16,885 nt of DNA from Alphaproteobacteria bacterium (GCA_020851015.1 JADZDN010000219.1:1-16885); one strand, 5' to 3'. Shown: positions 7,504 through 14,618, numbered from the stretch's first letter. A program made the numbers and translations. The notes: generated from the sequence alone by a model not told the origin.

Positions 7504-8421
7504 TCATTCGCGATAGGATTTCCCGGCGATATCGAAGCTCGGTTCCTCGCCGATCGCCTCGCGCGCCAGCTCAAGCAGCACGCTGACCGTCGGCGTGCGG
7601 GCGCCGCCGGCCACCGCGATCACATAGTCGAGCTCGGGCAGTGGCGGATCGGCGATCACCAGGCGCAGCGTCCCTTCGGCGAGTTCGCGGGCGGCGACGT
7701 TGGGCGGCGCCATCGCGATGCCGAGGCCGGCGCGCGCGAGCTGCAGGCGCGTCGGCAAACTGGAACAGGCGTGCTGGCGCCGCGGCTCGCCGCCGCCGTG
7801 GCGGAACCATTCCAGCGCGAGGCCGTGCAGGAAGCTGCCGCGCACGTCGGTGATGATCGGCACGTCGGCCAGATCCTGCGGCCGCAAGGGCCGGTTCTCC
7901 AGGCCGAGCGACGGGCTGGCGAGCCAGCCCATCGCGACCGCGCCCAGCGATTCGGTGACCAGGCTGGGCTCGGACAGCGGGCCGGCCAGGAACGCCACGT
8001 CCAGTTCGCCGCGCAAGAGCTGTGCGCGCATGTTCTCGCTGGAATCGACCACGAACTCGGCATCGATGCCGGGGTACGCCTTGGCCATGCGGTGCAGCAG
8101 CTTCGGCATCCAGGTGACGGCGGGGATGCTGGTCAGCCCGAAGCGCACCCGCCCGACCAGCGCGGTGCGGCTGCCGATCTGCTGCTCGACCTCGCCGGCC
8201 AAGGCCAGCATCTGGCCGGCATAGGCCATTAGCTCGCGCCCCTTGGGCGTCAGCCGCGCGCTGCGGCCCGACCGGTCGAACAGGTTGACGTCGAGATGCC
8301 GCTCGAGCTCGCGCACCCGCGCCGAGACCGAGGGCTGCGCCACGCGCAGGTGCCGCGCCGCGGCGTGGAAACTGCCCAGCCGCGCGATCCAATAGAACGC
8401 CTCGAGTTGCTTCAGATTCAC
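7504..8421 (-). CDS. LysR-family transcriptional regulator
   Basis: This 305-residue protein has the typical LysR layout. Residues 1-60 form the winged helix-turn-helix, beginning MNLKQLEAFYWIARLGSFHA and including RHLRVAQPSVSARVRELE and LFDRSGRSARLTPKG. From about residue 90 a periplasmic-binding-protein-like effector domain follows, with VRFGLTSIPAVTW and ELDVAFLAGPLSEPSL. The start is GTG at 8419-8421, chosen because it gives the standard N-terminus; a purine-rich GGGGAGGG lies somewhat far upstream (about 13 bases). It is transcribed in the same direction as the transporter operon and ends 143 bp before the binding-protein start, so it is the obvious candidate regulator, though LysR genes are more often divergent from their targets. 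The effector is unknown and may be the imported compound or a product of the C45 enzyme. Confidence 0.92.
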   Translation of the reverse strand: MNLKQLEAFYWIARLGSFHAAARHLRVAQPSVSARVRELERHLDVNLFDRSGRSARLTPKGRELMAYAGQMLALAGEVEQQIGSRTALVGRVRFGLTSIPAVTWMPKLLHRMAKAYPGIDAEFVVDSSENMRAQLLRGELDVAFLAGPLSEPSLVTESLGAVAMGWLASPSLGLENRPLRPQDLADVPIITDVRGSFLHGLALEWFRHGGGEPRRQHACSSLPTRLQLARAGLGIAMAPPNVAARELAEGTLRLVIADPPLPELDYVIAVAGGARTPTVSVLLELAREAIGEEPSFDIAGKSYRE

Positions 8422-8447
8422 GGGTTCGGCGCGCCCTCCCCTGCCGT

Positions 8448-8456
8448 TCTATAGCA
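8448..8456 (-). promoter_or_regulatory. Candidate extended -10 of the LysR gene
   Basis: The minus strand reads TGCTATAGA here, an extended -10 (TG, one base, TATAGA) 26 bases before the LysR GTG. No good -35 is seen 17 bases upstream, which is tolerated with an extended -10. It overlaps the start of the RTX-like frame on the other strand. Confidence 0.3.
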
Positions 8457-8457
8457 G

Positions 8458-8793
8458 ATGCGGGGCGACGGTCTGATAGCCTCTGCCGGCCGTGTCGCCG
8501 GCGCCGGCGTGCTGTTCGGCGACGCGGGCAGCGACACGCTGACCGGCGGGCTCGGCGCCGACGTGTTCGCGCTGGTTTCGGGCGACGGCAGCGACCGGGT
8601 GACGGATTTCAGCGCGGCGCAGGGCGACCTGCTGGCGATGGCCGGCTTCGGCGTCACCAGCTTCGCCCAGTTGCAGCCCCACCTGTCGCAGCAGGGCGCC
8701 GACGTGCTGATCGACTTCGCCGCCCAGGGCAGCTTCCTCGTCCAGAACACCACCCTCGCCCAGATTACCGCCGCGCAAGTCGCGCTCGGGTAG
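8458..8793 (+). CDS. RTX calcium-binding C-terminal fragment, probable gene remnant
   Basis: The 111-residue product looks like the last part of a type I-secreted RTX (hemolysin-type calcium-binding) protein. Residues 20-40 (FGDAGSDTLTGGLGADVFAL) form about one glycine/aspartate nonapeptide turn. Residues 44-65 (GSDRVTDFSAAQGDLLAM) are the usual post-repeat stretch. The tail from about 67, with SFAQLQPHLSQQGADVLIDF and later LAQITAAQVAL, matches the C-terminal end common in these exoproteins. Full proteins carry many repeats and are several hundred residues long. Here an in-frame TAG at 8452-8454 lies just two codons before the ATG, there is no Shine-Dalgarno, and the LysR promoter faces the other way. 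I infer a decayed remnant of a larger gene; a small functional RTX peptide is possible but less likely. The frame after the truncation is intact, with stop TAG at 8791-8793. Confidence 0.6.
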   Translation: MRGDGLIASAGRVAGAGVLFGDAGSDTLTGGLGADVFALVSGDGSDRVTDFSAAQGDLLAMAGFGVTSFAQLQPHLSQQGADVLIDFAAQGSFLVQNTTLAQITAAQVALG

Positions 8794-8825
8794 CGCCAAG
8801 GACGAATCGCGGCGCGCGCGGCCGC

Positions 8826-9749
8826 TCAGCGCCGGACGGGATCGATGTCGTCGACCGCGCGCATCACCGACAGCAGGTCCGAGGAATGGAGCATTTCCTC
8901 CAGCCGCAATTCGCTGCGCAGCGGCGCGCCGGCGAAGATGCGGTGCAGAACGGCGAAGACCGCCGCCGGCACGCGGTGGCGTATCCAATCGCGCACCCAG
9001 CGCGGCAGGCGGTGCGCGACCACGCGGGCCTCGCCGTTGGTTTCCTCCAGCATCGGATCCGGCCAGGCGGGAATGGCGTAGAACTGGCCGCGGTAGAAGA
9101 CGATCCGGTAGTCCTTGTAGGCGGCCTGAAATCGCAGCGCGCCCTGCGTCTCGGTGCCGATCAGATAGAGCAGCGACAGGTTGAAGGCGTTGGCCGCGAC
9201 ATGCCCGTTGCCAAGCTGCCACAGCGCGCGGCCGAGGATCGCCTTGCCCGCGGCGGACGGCACGTCGCTGCCGCCGGCCTGCTCGATATGCTCGAGCGCG
9301 CTGCTCGGGCGGCCGCGGCGCAGGTCGCGGCGCGCCATGGCGATCCGGACGCTTAGGTCGACCGGCGCCTCGCCGCCGGCAATGCCCAGTCTTCCGTTCG
9401 TGTCGCGCGCCAAAAGGTCGGCGGTGCGCAGCGAGCCCAGCCGGTCGTCCGCCGCGGCAAGGTCGCCCGCCAGGTCATCCAGCCGGTGCGCCACCGTGGC
9501 GGAATCGAGCGGCGGCTCGATCGCGTCGAACCCCTTGTAGGCCGAGCTGCGCATGCGGATGCGCCGCAGCAGGCGCCCGATCAGGTAGCGCGAGATATCG
9601 ACCTCGCGCAGCGCCTGGAACTCGCGGCGCCGCGCCTCGTCGGCCGATTCCGCGCGCATGCCCGCGCGCCGGAAAGCGGCGGCCGCCAGGTCGTGGCGCC
9701 CTATCCGACGCGCAGCCTGTCCCGCCGCGATGTCGGGGTCGTTGGCCAA
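8826..9749 (-). CDS. Uncharacterised protein with helical repeats and a YRIV/FYAIP module
   Basis: I do not recognise this 307-residue protein by name. Residues about 8-40 and 145-200 are Ala/Leu-rich amphipathic helices that look like degenerate TPR units (AAGQAARRIGRHDLAAAAF; ALEHIEQ; ILGRALWQLGNGHVAANAF). Residues 212-227 read KDYRIVFYRGQFYAIP; similar tyrosine-rich stretches occur, as far as I recall, in proteins of polysaccharide or glycosyltransferase loci of Rhodospirillales. The C-terminus is basic and helical. There is no signal peptide or clear membrane segment. The start is TTG at 9747-9749, with GAGGGAG about 11 bases upstream; no in-frame ATG lies close by. It is divergent from the epimerase gene across a 116-bp gap and convergent with the RTX fragment, 32 bp away. 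A role in surface polysaccharide assembly is only an inference from context. Confidence 0.7.
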   Translation of the reverse strand: MANDPDIAAGQAARRIGRHDLAAAAFRRAGMRAESADEARRREFQALREVDISRYLIGRLLRRIRMRSSAYKGFDAIEPPLDSATVAHRLDDLAGDLAAADDRLGSLRTADLLARDTNGRLGIAGGEAPVDLSVRIAMARRDLRRGRPSSALEHIEQAGGSDVPSAAGKAILGRALWQLGNGHVAANAFNLSLLYLIGTETQGALRFQAAYKDYRIVFYRGQFYAIPAWPDPMLEETNGEARVVAHRLPRWVRDWIRHRVPAAVFAVLHRIFAGAPLRSELRLEEMLHSSDLLSVMRAVDDIDPVRR

Positions 9750-9820
9750 TCCTGGAGGCTCCCTCGTGATGGCGCGCTTCTCTTAGCACCGCCCTCCGCG
9801 CTTCCCACCCGCGAAAATCG

Positions 9821-9829
9821 TGCTATGAG
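9821..9829 (+). promoter_or_regulatory. Candidate extended -10 of the epimerase gene
   Basis: TGCTATGAG lies 36 bases before the epimerase ATG, with no convincing -35. It resembles the element before the LysR gene (TGCTATAGA). It lies inside the 116-bp divergent gap 9750-9865, where I see no clear promoter for the TTG-start gene on the other strand. Confidence 0.28.
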
Positions 9830-9865
9830 GCGCCCCGCGAGAAGCGACCAGGGAATTGTTCCATC

Positions 9866-10756
9866 ATGCTGCGACATTCGAATGCCATACCCGTTCCGCC
9901 GCGTCGCGTCGTCGTGCTCGGCGCCGGGGGGTTCGTCGGGGGCGCGGCCGCGCGCCGGCTCGAGGCCGCCGGCGTCGAGATCTTGCGCCTGGGCCGGCCG
10001 CGCCTCGATCTGCTGGCCGACGGCGCCGCTACGGCGCTGGAAGCGGCGTTGCGGCCGGACGACGCGCTGGTCGTGGTGTCGGCGCAGGCCCCGTGCAAGG
10101 ACGCGGCGATGATGGTCGCCAACCTGCGCATGATCGAGCCGGTCTGCGCGGCGCTCGCCCGCGCGCCGGTGGCGCACGTCGTCTATGTCAGTTCCGATGC
10201 CGTCTATCGCGACGCGCCGCTGCCGCTCACCGAGGAGTCCTGCGCCGAGCCGGGATCGGCCCATGGCGCCATGCACCGGGCGCGCGAGGTGCTGCTGGCC
10301 GACGCGGCGCGCGCGCCCTTCGCCATCCTGCGGCCGACCCTGATCTACGGCGCCGACGATCCCCACAACGGCTATGGCCCGAACCGATTCCGGCGCCTGG
10401 CGGGCGAGGGCAAGGAGATCGTGCTGTTCGGCGAGGGCGAGGAGCGCCGCGACCACGTGCTGGTGGACGACGTGGCCGAGCTCTTGCGCCTGATGCTGTT
10501 CCACCGCAGCGCGGGCATCCTCAACGCGGCGACCGGCGCGGTCGCGTCGTTCCGCCAGGTCGCCGAAATCGTGTCGGGGCTCGCCGGCGGACGCTCCGCC
10601 ATTCGCGGCACGCCGCGCCAGGGGCCGATGCCGCATGGCGGCTACCGCCCCTTCGACAGCGCGGCCACGCAGCGCGCCTTTCCGGGATTCCGTTATACGC
10701 CGCTGGCCGAGGGCCTCGCCCTCGCCCATCGCCAGAGCCAGGCGCGCGGCGCCTGA
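9866..10756 (+). CDS. NAD-dependent epimerase/dehydratase (extended SDR) with altered catalytic residues
   Basis: This 296-residue protein is an extended short-chain dehydrogenase of the sugar-nucleotide epimerase/dehydratase type. The Rossmann fold starts with VVVLGAGGFVGGAAAR, the glycine-rich loop GAGGFVG being residues 19-25. VVYVSSDAVY (105-114) is the usual strand before the active site, and LRPTLIYGADD (155-165) and DHVLVDDVAELL are later family signatures. The normal catalytic YGASK motif is replaced by HGAMH, so the Tyr and Lys positions are His133 and His137. The enzyme may use another mechanism or only bind NAD(P) and a sugar nucleotide; I recall related proteins with a similar motif, so it is probably not a sequencing error. 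The start ATG at 9866 is preceded by AGGGA about 11 bases upstream. It reads toward AsnB, 139 bp away, and could be co-transcribed with it. Confidence 0.85.
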   Translation: MLRHSNAIPVPPRRVVVLGAGGFVGGAAARRLEAAGVEILRLGRPRLDLLADGAATALEAALRPDDALVVVSAQAPCKDAAMMVANLRMIEPVCAALARAPVAHVVYVSSDAVYRDAPLPLTEESCAEPGSAHGAMHRAREVLLADAARAPFAILRPTLIYGADDPHNGYGPNRFRRLAGEGKEIVLFGEGEERRDHVLVDDVAELLRLMLFHRSAGILNAATGAVASFRQVAEIVSGLAGGRSAIRGTPRQGPMPHGGYRPFDSAATQRAFPGFRYTPLAEGLALAHRQSQARGA

Positions 10757-10895
10757 TCACGATGCGTTCCGCCGCCGGCGCCGGTGGCGGCGCGGGCGGG
10801 CTTGGGCTATGGTCGGCCGGCTGGTCGCCGCGCCGCGCCTGATCGCGGGCGGCGGCCCCAGGCAACAACACCAACGACACCAGGGATGAACGAGC

Positions 10896-12833
10896 GTGTG
10901 CGGCATCGGCGGCTGGTTTGACCGGCGCGCGCGGACCCCGGCGGCCGAATTGCGGCGCATCGCCAAGGCGATGGCCGATTCGATCGCCCATCGCGGGCCG
11001 GACTCCGACGGTGTCTGGGCCGACGAGGCGGCGGGGATCGCGCTCGGCTTCCGACGCCTGGCGATCCAGGACCTGTCACCCGCCGGCAGCCAGCCGATGG
11101 TGTCGCATTGCGGCCGCTACGTCATGGTCTACAACGGCGAGGTCTACAACGCCGCGTCGCTGCGCGCCGAGCTGGCCCCCCGCGGCATCAACTGGCGCGG
11201 CCATTCCGACACCGAGGCGATGCTCGAGGGTTGCGCCGCCTGGGGCGCCGAGGCGACCGCCAAGCGCCTGATCGGCATGTTCGCGATCGCGCTGTGGGAC
11301 CGGCAGGAGCGCCGCCTGACCCTGGTGCGCGACCGGCTGGGGATCAAGCCGGTTTACTACGCCGAAAGCGTGGAGCGCCTGATGTTCGGCTCCGAGCTGA
11401 AGGAGTTCGCGGTCGCGCCGGACTGGAAGCCGGAGATCGACGCCGACGCCGTTGCCGCCTACATGCGCTTCGGCTACGTGCCCCAGCCGCACACGATCTA
11501 CCGCGGCGTGCGCAAGCTGGCGCCGGGCCACCTGCTCAGCATCGGGCCGGAAGGGCCGGCGGAGATCCGCGCCTACTGGGACCTGCGCCCCTTCGCGGTC
11601 GCCGGCGCCGCGCGGGTCGACGCGGCGTTCGACTGGGCCGAGGAGGAGGAGAAGCTCGACGCGCTGTTGCGCGACGCGGTCGGCCGGCGCCTCATCGCCG
11701 ACGTGCCGCTGGGCGCGTTCTTGAGCGGCGGCATCGATTCCTCCACCGTGGTCGCGCTGATGCAGCAGTGTAGCGCGACGCCGGTGCGCACCTTCTCGAT
11801 CGGTTTCCGCGAGAAGGGCTTCGACGAATCCGGTCACGCCCGCGCCGTGGCCGAGCATCTGAAGACCGACCATACCGAGTTCATCGTCGAGCCGCGCCAT
11901 GCGCTCGACGTCGTGCCCAAGCTGCCCGAGATGTTCGACGAGCCCTTCGCGGATTCCTCGCAGATCCCGACCTACCTGGTGTCCGCGCTGGCGCGCCGGC
12001 ACGTGACCGTGGCGCTGTCGGGCGATGGCGGCGACGAGGTGTTCGCCGGGTACAACCGCTACTTCTGGGGCGACATGCTGTGGCGGCGCATGTCGGTCGT
12101 GCCGATGGCGCTGCGCCGGCTGGCGGCCTGCGCCACGCACAAGGTGCCGGCCGCGGCCTGGGACATGGCGTTCGCGGCGGCGCCCCGGCGCTTTCGCCCC
12201 CCGCAGCCCGGCGACAAGATGCACAAGCTGGCGCGGGTCATCGCCTATGACCGGCCCGACCAGCTCTACCATCGCCTGGTCAGCCAGTGGACCGAGCCCG
12301 ACCGCGTGATGGCGCAGGGCCGCGAGCCGCCCGGGCCCTTCGTCGATCCGACGATCGCCCGCGACATCCCCAACCTCATCCAGCGCATGCAGTATGTCGA
12401 CACGGTCACCTACCTGCCCGACGACATCCTGGTGAAGGTCGACCGCGCCACGATGGCGGTGGCGCTGGAGGGCCGCGTGCCGCTGCTCGACCATCGCGTC
12501 GTCGAGCATGCCTGGTCGCTGCCGCTGGCGGCCAAGGTGGAGGGCGGCGTCGGCAAGAAGCTGCTGCGCCGCGTGCTGAACCGCTATGTGCCCGAGCGGC
12601 TGGTAGAGCGGCCGAAGATGGGCTTCGGCGTGCCGATCGGCGACTGGCTTCGCGGGCCCTTGCGCGACTGGGCCGAAGGCCTGCTGGCGCCCAGGCGCCT
12701 GGCGGCGGAAGGCATCATCAACCCGCAGCCGGTCGCCGAGCTGTGGCGCCAGCATCTGGCGGGCGCCAACAACTGGCAATACCCGTTGTGGACCGTCTTG
12801 ATGTTCCAGTCCTGGCGCGAGCGCTGGCTTTAG
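10896..12833 (+). CDS. asnB: Asparagine synthase (glutamine-hydrolysing), class B
   Basis: This 645-residue enzyme uses glutamine and ATP to amidate a carboxylate, in the classic case aspartate to asparagine. The start is GTG at 10896 so that Cys2 of MCGIGGWFD becomes the N-terminal nucleophile of the glutaminase domain; AGGGA lies nine bases upstream. Glutaminase residues visible are FRRLAIQDL (52-60), YNGEVYN (79-85) and SDTE (104-107). The synthetase domain has the ATP pyrophosphatase loop SGGIDSS (277-283), SGDGGDEVFAGYNRY (375-389) and YLPDDILVKVDRATM. The catalytic set looks complete, and the length is usual for the long AsnB type found in capsule and exopolysaccharide loci, where some members amidate sugars or peptides. 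Between an epimerase and a glycosyltransferase-like gene, such a role is possible here; primary asparagine synthesis cannot be excluded. The TAG stop abuts the stop of the convergent gene with no bases between. Confidence 0.93.
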   Translation: MCGIGGWFDRRARTPAAELRRIAKAMADSIAHRGPDSDGVWADEAAGIALGFRRLAIQDLSPAGSQPMVSHCGRYVMVYNGEVYNAASLRAELAPRGINWRGHSDTEAMLEGCAAWGAEATAKRLIGMFAIALWDRQERRLTLVRDRLGIKPVYYAESVERLMFGSELKEFAVAPDWKPEIDADAVAAYMRFGYVPQPHTIYRGVRKLAPGHLLSIGPEGPAEIRAYWDLRPFAVAGAARVDAAFDWAEEEEKLDALLRDAVGRRLIADVPLGAFLSGGIDSSTVVALMQQCSATPVRTFSIGFREKGFDESGHARAVAEHLKTDHTEFIVEPRHALDVVPKLPEMFDEPFADSSQIPTYLVSALARRHVTVALSGDGGDEVFAGYNRYFWGDMLWRRMSVVPMALRRLAACATHKVPAAAWDMAFAAAPRRFRPPQPGDKMHKLARVIAYDRPDQLYHRLVSQWTEPDRVMAQGREPPGPFVDPTIARDIPNLIQRMQYVDTVTYLPDDILVKVDRATMAVALEGRVPLLDHRVVEHAWSLPLAAKVEGGVGKKLLRRVLNRYVPERLVERPKMGFGVPIGDWLRGPLRDWAEGLLAPRRLAAEGIINPQPVAELWRQHLAGANNWQYPLWTVLMFQSWRERWL

Positions 12834-14342
12834 TCACCCGCCCGCTTCCGGCGGCAGCGGATGCGTCGCCTCGCCGATCACGCCGTCGATCAGATAGACG
12901 ACATGCCGACCGACACGCTGGCCCGCGCCGACCAGGCGATGGCCGCCGGCAGCGATGCCGCGGGCATCGCGCGAGACCGGCAGCGCCTCGTCCGCCGCCG
13001 AGCGCAGGCTCTTCGAACCCTTCTCGGCCAGCCCATCCTCGAGCAATGCCGCCATCGGCGCGTCGTCGTAGACGACATGCCGTCGCATCAGCCGGGCGAG
13101 ATCGCGACCGCCATTGGCGGCGTCCGAGAGGCCGGGCTCGAGGTGCTTGAGCGCGCCATCGACCGGGACGAAGATGACCGCCGATCGGCCGCGGCCGGCG
13201 GCGAGCGCGCTGACGAACGCCCCGGTGCGCAGGGCGAGCGCGAGGAGCGCGGCCGCCGTCCATGCGCGGTCGTCGATCAGCACGCGCCAGATGCGCAAGC
13301 CTTCGCGCAGCGCCATCATGCGATGGACCCATAGCGCCGAGGCGCGGTCGACCCGCCGCCATCGCGCCGGCGTCGTTTCGCCGTGATGCCAGCGCAGGCA
13401 GTTCGCCGCGACCAGGTCGTTGACCGGGCTGTCATAGGTCAGCCACCAGCGCGCCACCGCCATCAGGTCCGCCGGCTCGGGATTCAGGTGCCACTCGACG
13501 TCCTTGCCCAGGGGCGCCAGGCTGACGGCGTAAAGGTCGTCGGAATCGTCGACGAACCTCATCGTTCCCGCATCGAGGCCGCTGCCGACCAGAAGCTGAT
13601 CCGTCATGTCGATTCGATTGGGGTCGAACAGGAACATCTCGCGCGCCAGGCAGCGCACCGCGACGCCCTCGCCCGCCACGGGCCACACCAGCATCTCGGG
13701 ATGCACCGGAAAATAGGGGCTGTCGTACATGTGGGCGGCCATCAGCGGGTGGACGTGCTCGAGGCTGAGCTTCACCAGGTCGCGGCCGCCGATGGCGAGG
13801 GTCTGGCTGGCCGGATCGAGACGCTGCTGCGCCGCCGGCACGAACGTCTCGCTGACCACGCGCAGATAGGTCATGAAGACCGCGGCATAGCCGTCGGCCA
13901 GCAGCTTCGCCAAGTGCCGGAACGATCCGTCCGACCAGGCGACGTCCGGCGGCATGTAGAGGACGAACCGGCCCATCGCCTTCGCCTCGGCGGTCGCGCG
14001 CGCCCAGGCGCGCTGGTGCGCGCCGATCGGGTCCGCCGTTTCCGATTCGGCGATCACGCGGATTTCGACCGGCATCAGCCGCGACAAGGCCTGGACCGAC
14101 GGCGCCCGACGCACGCTTTCGACCTCCACCTGGCGGGTCATGATCACGTAGGTGAGGTCGACGGCCGCGCAGAAGGCAGGCAAATTGCCCGCCGCCAGCA
14201 GCGACGGCAGGTTGAGCGCGAGATGCGCGTTCAAGTACCACTCGCCCCACACGATCGTGATCATCAGGACGCGGGGCTGGCGGCTGCCCGACGCCGCGGC
14301 CACCGTGGCACCGCCCGGGCGGGCGATCTCGGTGGCGGTCAT
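12834..14342 (-). CDS. Glycosyltransferase-like protein with C-terminal FAS1-like domain
   Basis: This 502-residue protein appears to have two parts. Residues about 23-320 resemble an uncharacterised glycosyltransferase-like family of alphaproteobacteria: VLMITIVWGEWYLNAHLALN (25-44), LPSLLAAGNLPAF (45-57), LTYVIMTR (63-70), RFVLYMPPDVAWSDGSF (125-141) and LRVVSETFVP (160-169). The PDVAWSDGSF segment sits where a GT-A acidic motif would be expected, but I cannot identify a clear DxD. Residues about 385-490 look like a fasciclin (FAS1) fold: AVIFVPVDGALKHL as the first conserved box, LMRRHVVYDDAP in the middle, and RHVVYLIDGVIGE as the second box. No signal peptide or membrane anchor is evident, which is odd since FAS1 domains are mostly extracellular. 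The start ATG at 14340-14342 has AAGG eight bases upstream; an upstream in-frame ATG at 14507 would add 55 unlikely residues. It is convergent with asnB. Confidence 0.72.
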   Translation of the reverse strand: MTATEIARPGGATVAAASGSRQPRVLMITIVWGEWYLNAHLALNLPSLLAAGNLPAFCAAVDLTYVIMTRQVEVESVRRAPSVQALSRLMPVEIRVIAESETADPIGAHQRAWARATAEAKAMGRFVLYMPPDVAWSDGSFRHLAKLLADGYAAVFMTYLRVVSETFVPAAQQRLDPASQTLAIGGRDLVKLSLEHVHPLMAAHMYDSPYFPVHPEMLVWPVAGEGVAVRCLAREMFLFDPNRIDMTDQLLVGSGLDAGTMRFVDDSDDLYAVSLAPLGKDVEWHLNPEPADLMAVARWWLTYDSPVNDLVAANCLRWHHGETTPARWRRVDRASALWVHRMMALREGLRIWRVLIDDRAWTAAALLALALRTGAFVSALAAGRGRSAVIFVPVDGALKHLEPGLSDAANGGRDLARLMRRHVVYDDAPMAALLEDGLAEKGSKSLRSAADEALPVSRDARGIAAGGHRLVGAGQRVGRHVVYLIDGVIGEATHPLPPEAGG

Positions 14343-14426
14343 CGCGGGAGCCTTGCCCTGGCGGGCCGACGCGCGCAAGCGGTCGCCGCACGCGCGGCTT
14401 GATCGGGGGCATCGGCCATCGGCCGC

Positions 14427-14455
14427 TGTATAAAGCCTGGCATCACCTCGAACAA
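14427..14455 (-). promoter_or_regulatory. Candidate promoter of the glycosyltransferase-like gene
   Basis: On the minus strand TTGTTC (14450-14455) and TATACA (14427-14432) are spaced by 17 bases, giving a leader of about 80 bases to the ATG at 14342. The match is moderate (three and four of six). The region 14343-14618 is a 276-bp divergent gap with no gene that I can support. Confidence 0.3.
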
Positions 14456-14499
14456 CCTGGAAGTCCCGGCGCAAGCGGGCCATTCTGGCCGTGCCGCCA

Positions 14500-14518
14500 G
14501 CCGGCAAGTCTTGCCGGC
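14500..14518. repeat. Perfect 8-bp inverted repeat in divergent promoter region
   Basis: GCCGGCAA and TTGCCGGC are separated by GTC, making a perfect dyad of 19 bp. It lies 100 bp before the small gene at 14619 and about 45 bp upstream of the candidate promoter of the opposite gene. There is no T-run after it on either strand, so an intrinsic terminator is unlikely. It could be an operator or a hairpin in the leader. Confidence 0.5.
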
Positions 14519-14618
14519 CCGGAGCGGCGCCGCTCAGGAAAATTGCGATTTTTCAATAGCCTGGCCGTGGCACGCCGCCTGCTTCTGCCGGGTGGGCCTT
14601 GGCGCCCGGAGAGTGCGA

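Noticed and set aside
8794..8825. CG-alternating stretch between the RTX fragment and the 307-residue gene as a terminator or recombination site
   Set aside because: Only 32 bp of CGCG-rich sequence without a clear stem-loop and T-run. It is common in DNA of this composition.
10762..10842. 26-codon Gly/Ala-rich frame between the epimerase and asnB
   Set aside because: It has no ribosome site, is simple in composition, and nothing in it resembles a known small protein. The gap 10757-10895 is better seen as a leader or promoter region.
11076..12779. Long minus-strand open frame (567 codons) opposite asnB
   Set aside because: It is the antisense shadow of a clear asparagine synthase gene. The product is His/Arg/Ala/Gly-rich low-complexity sequence with no domain, as expected in GC-rich DNA.
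12834..12880. Possible terminator downstream of asnB
   Set aside because: GC-rich short repeats (CCGC/GCGG) are present but without a stable stem and T-run, and the stretch is coding sequence of the convergent gene.
13383..14402. Plus-strand open frame of 339 codons opposite the glycosyltransferase-like gene
   Set aside because: The product is Arg/His/Gln/Asp-rich with no domain pattern, while the minus strand gives a coherent two-domain protein with a plausible start and ribosome site.
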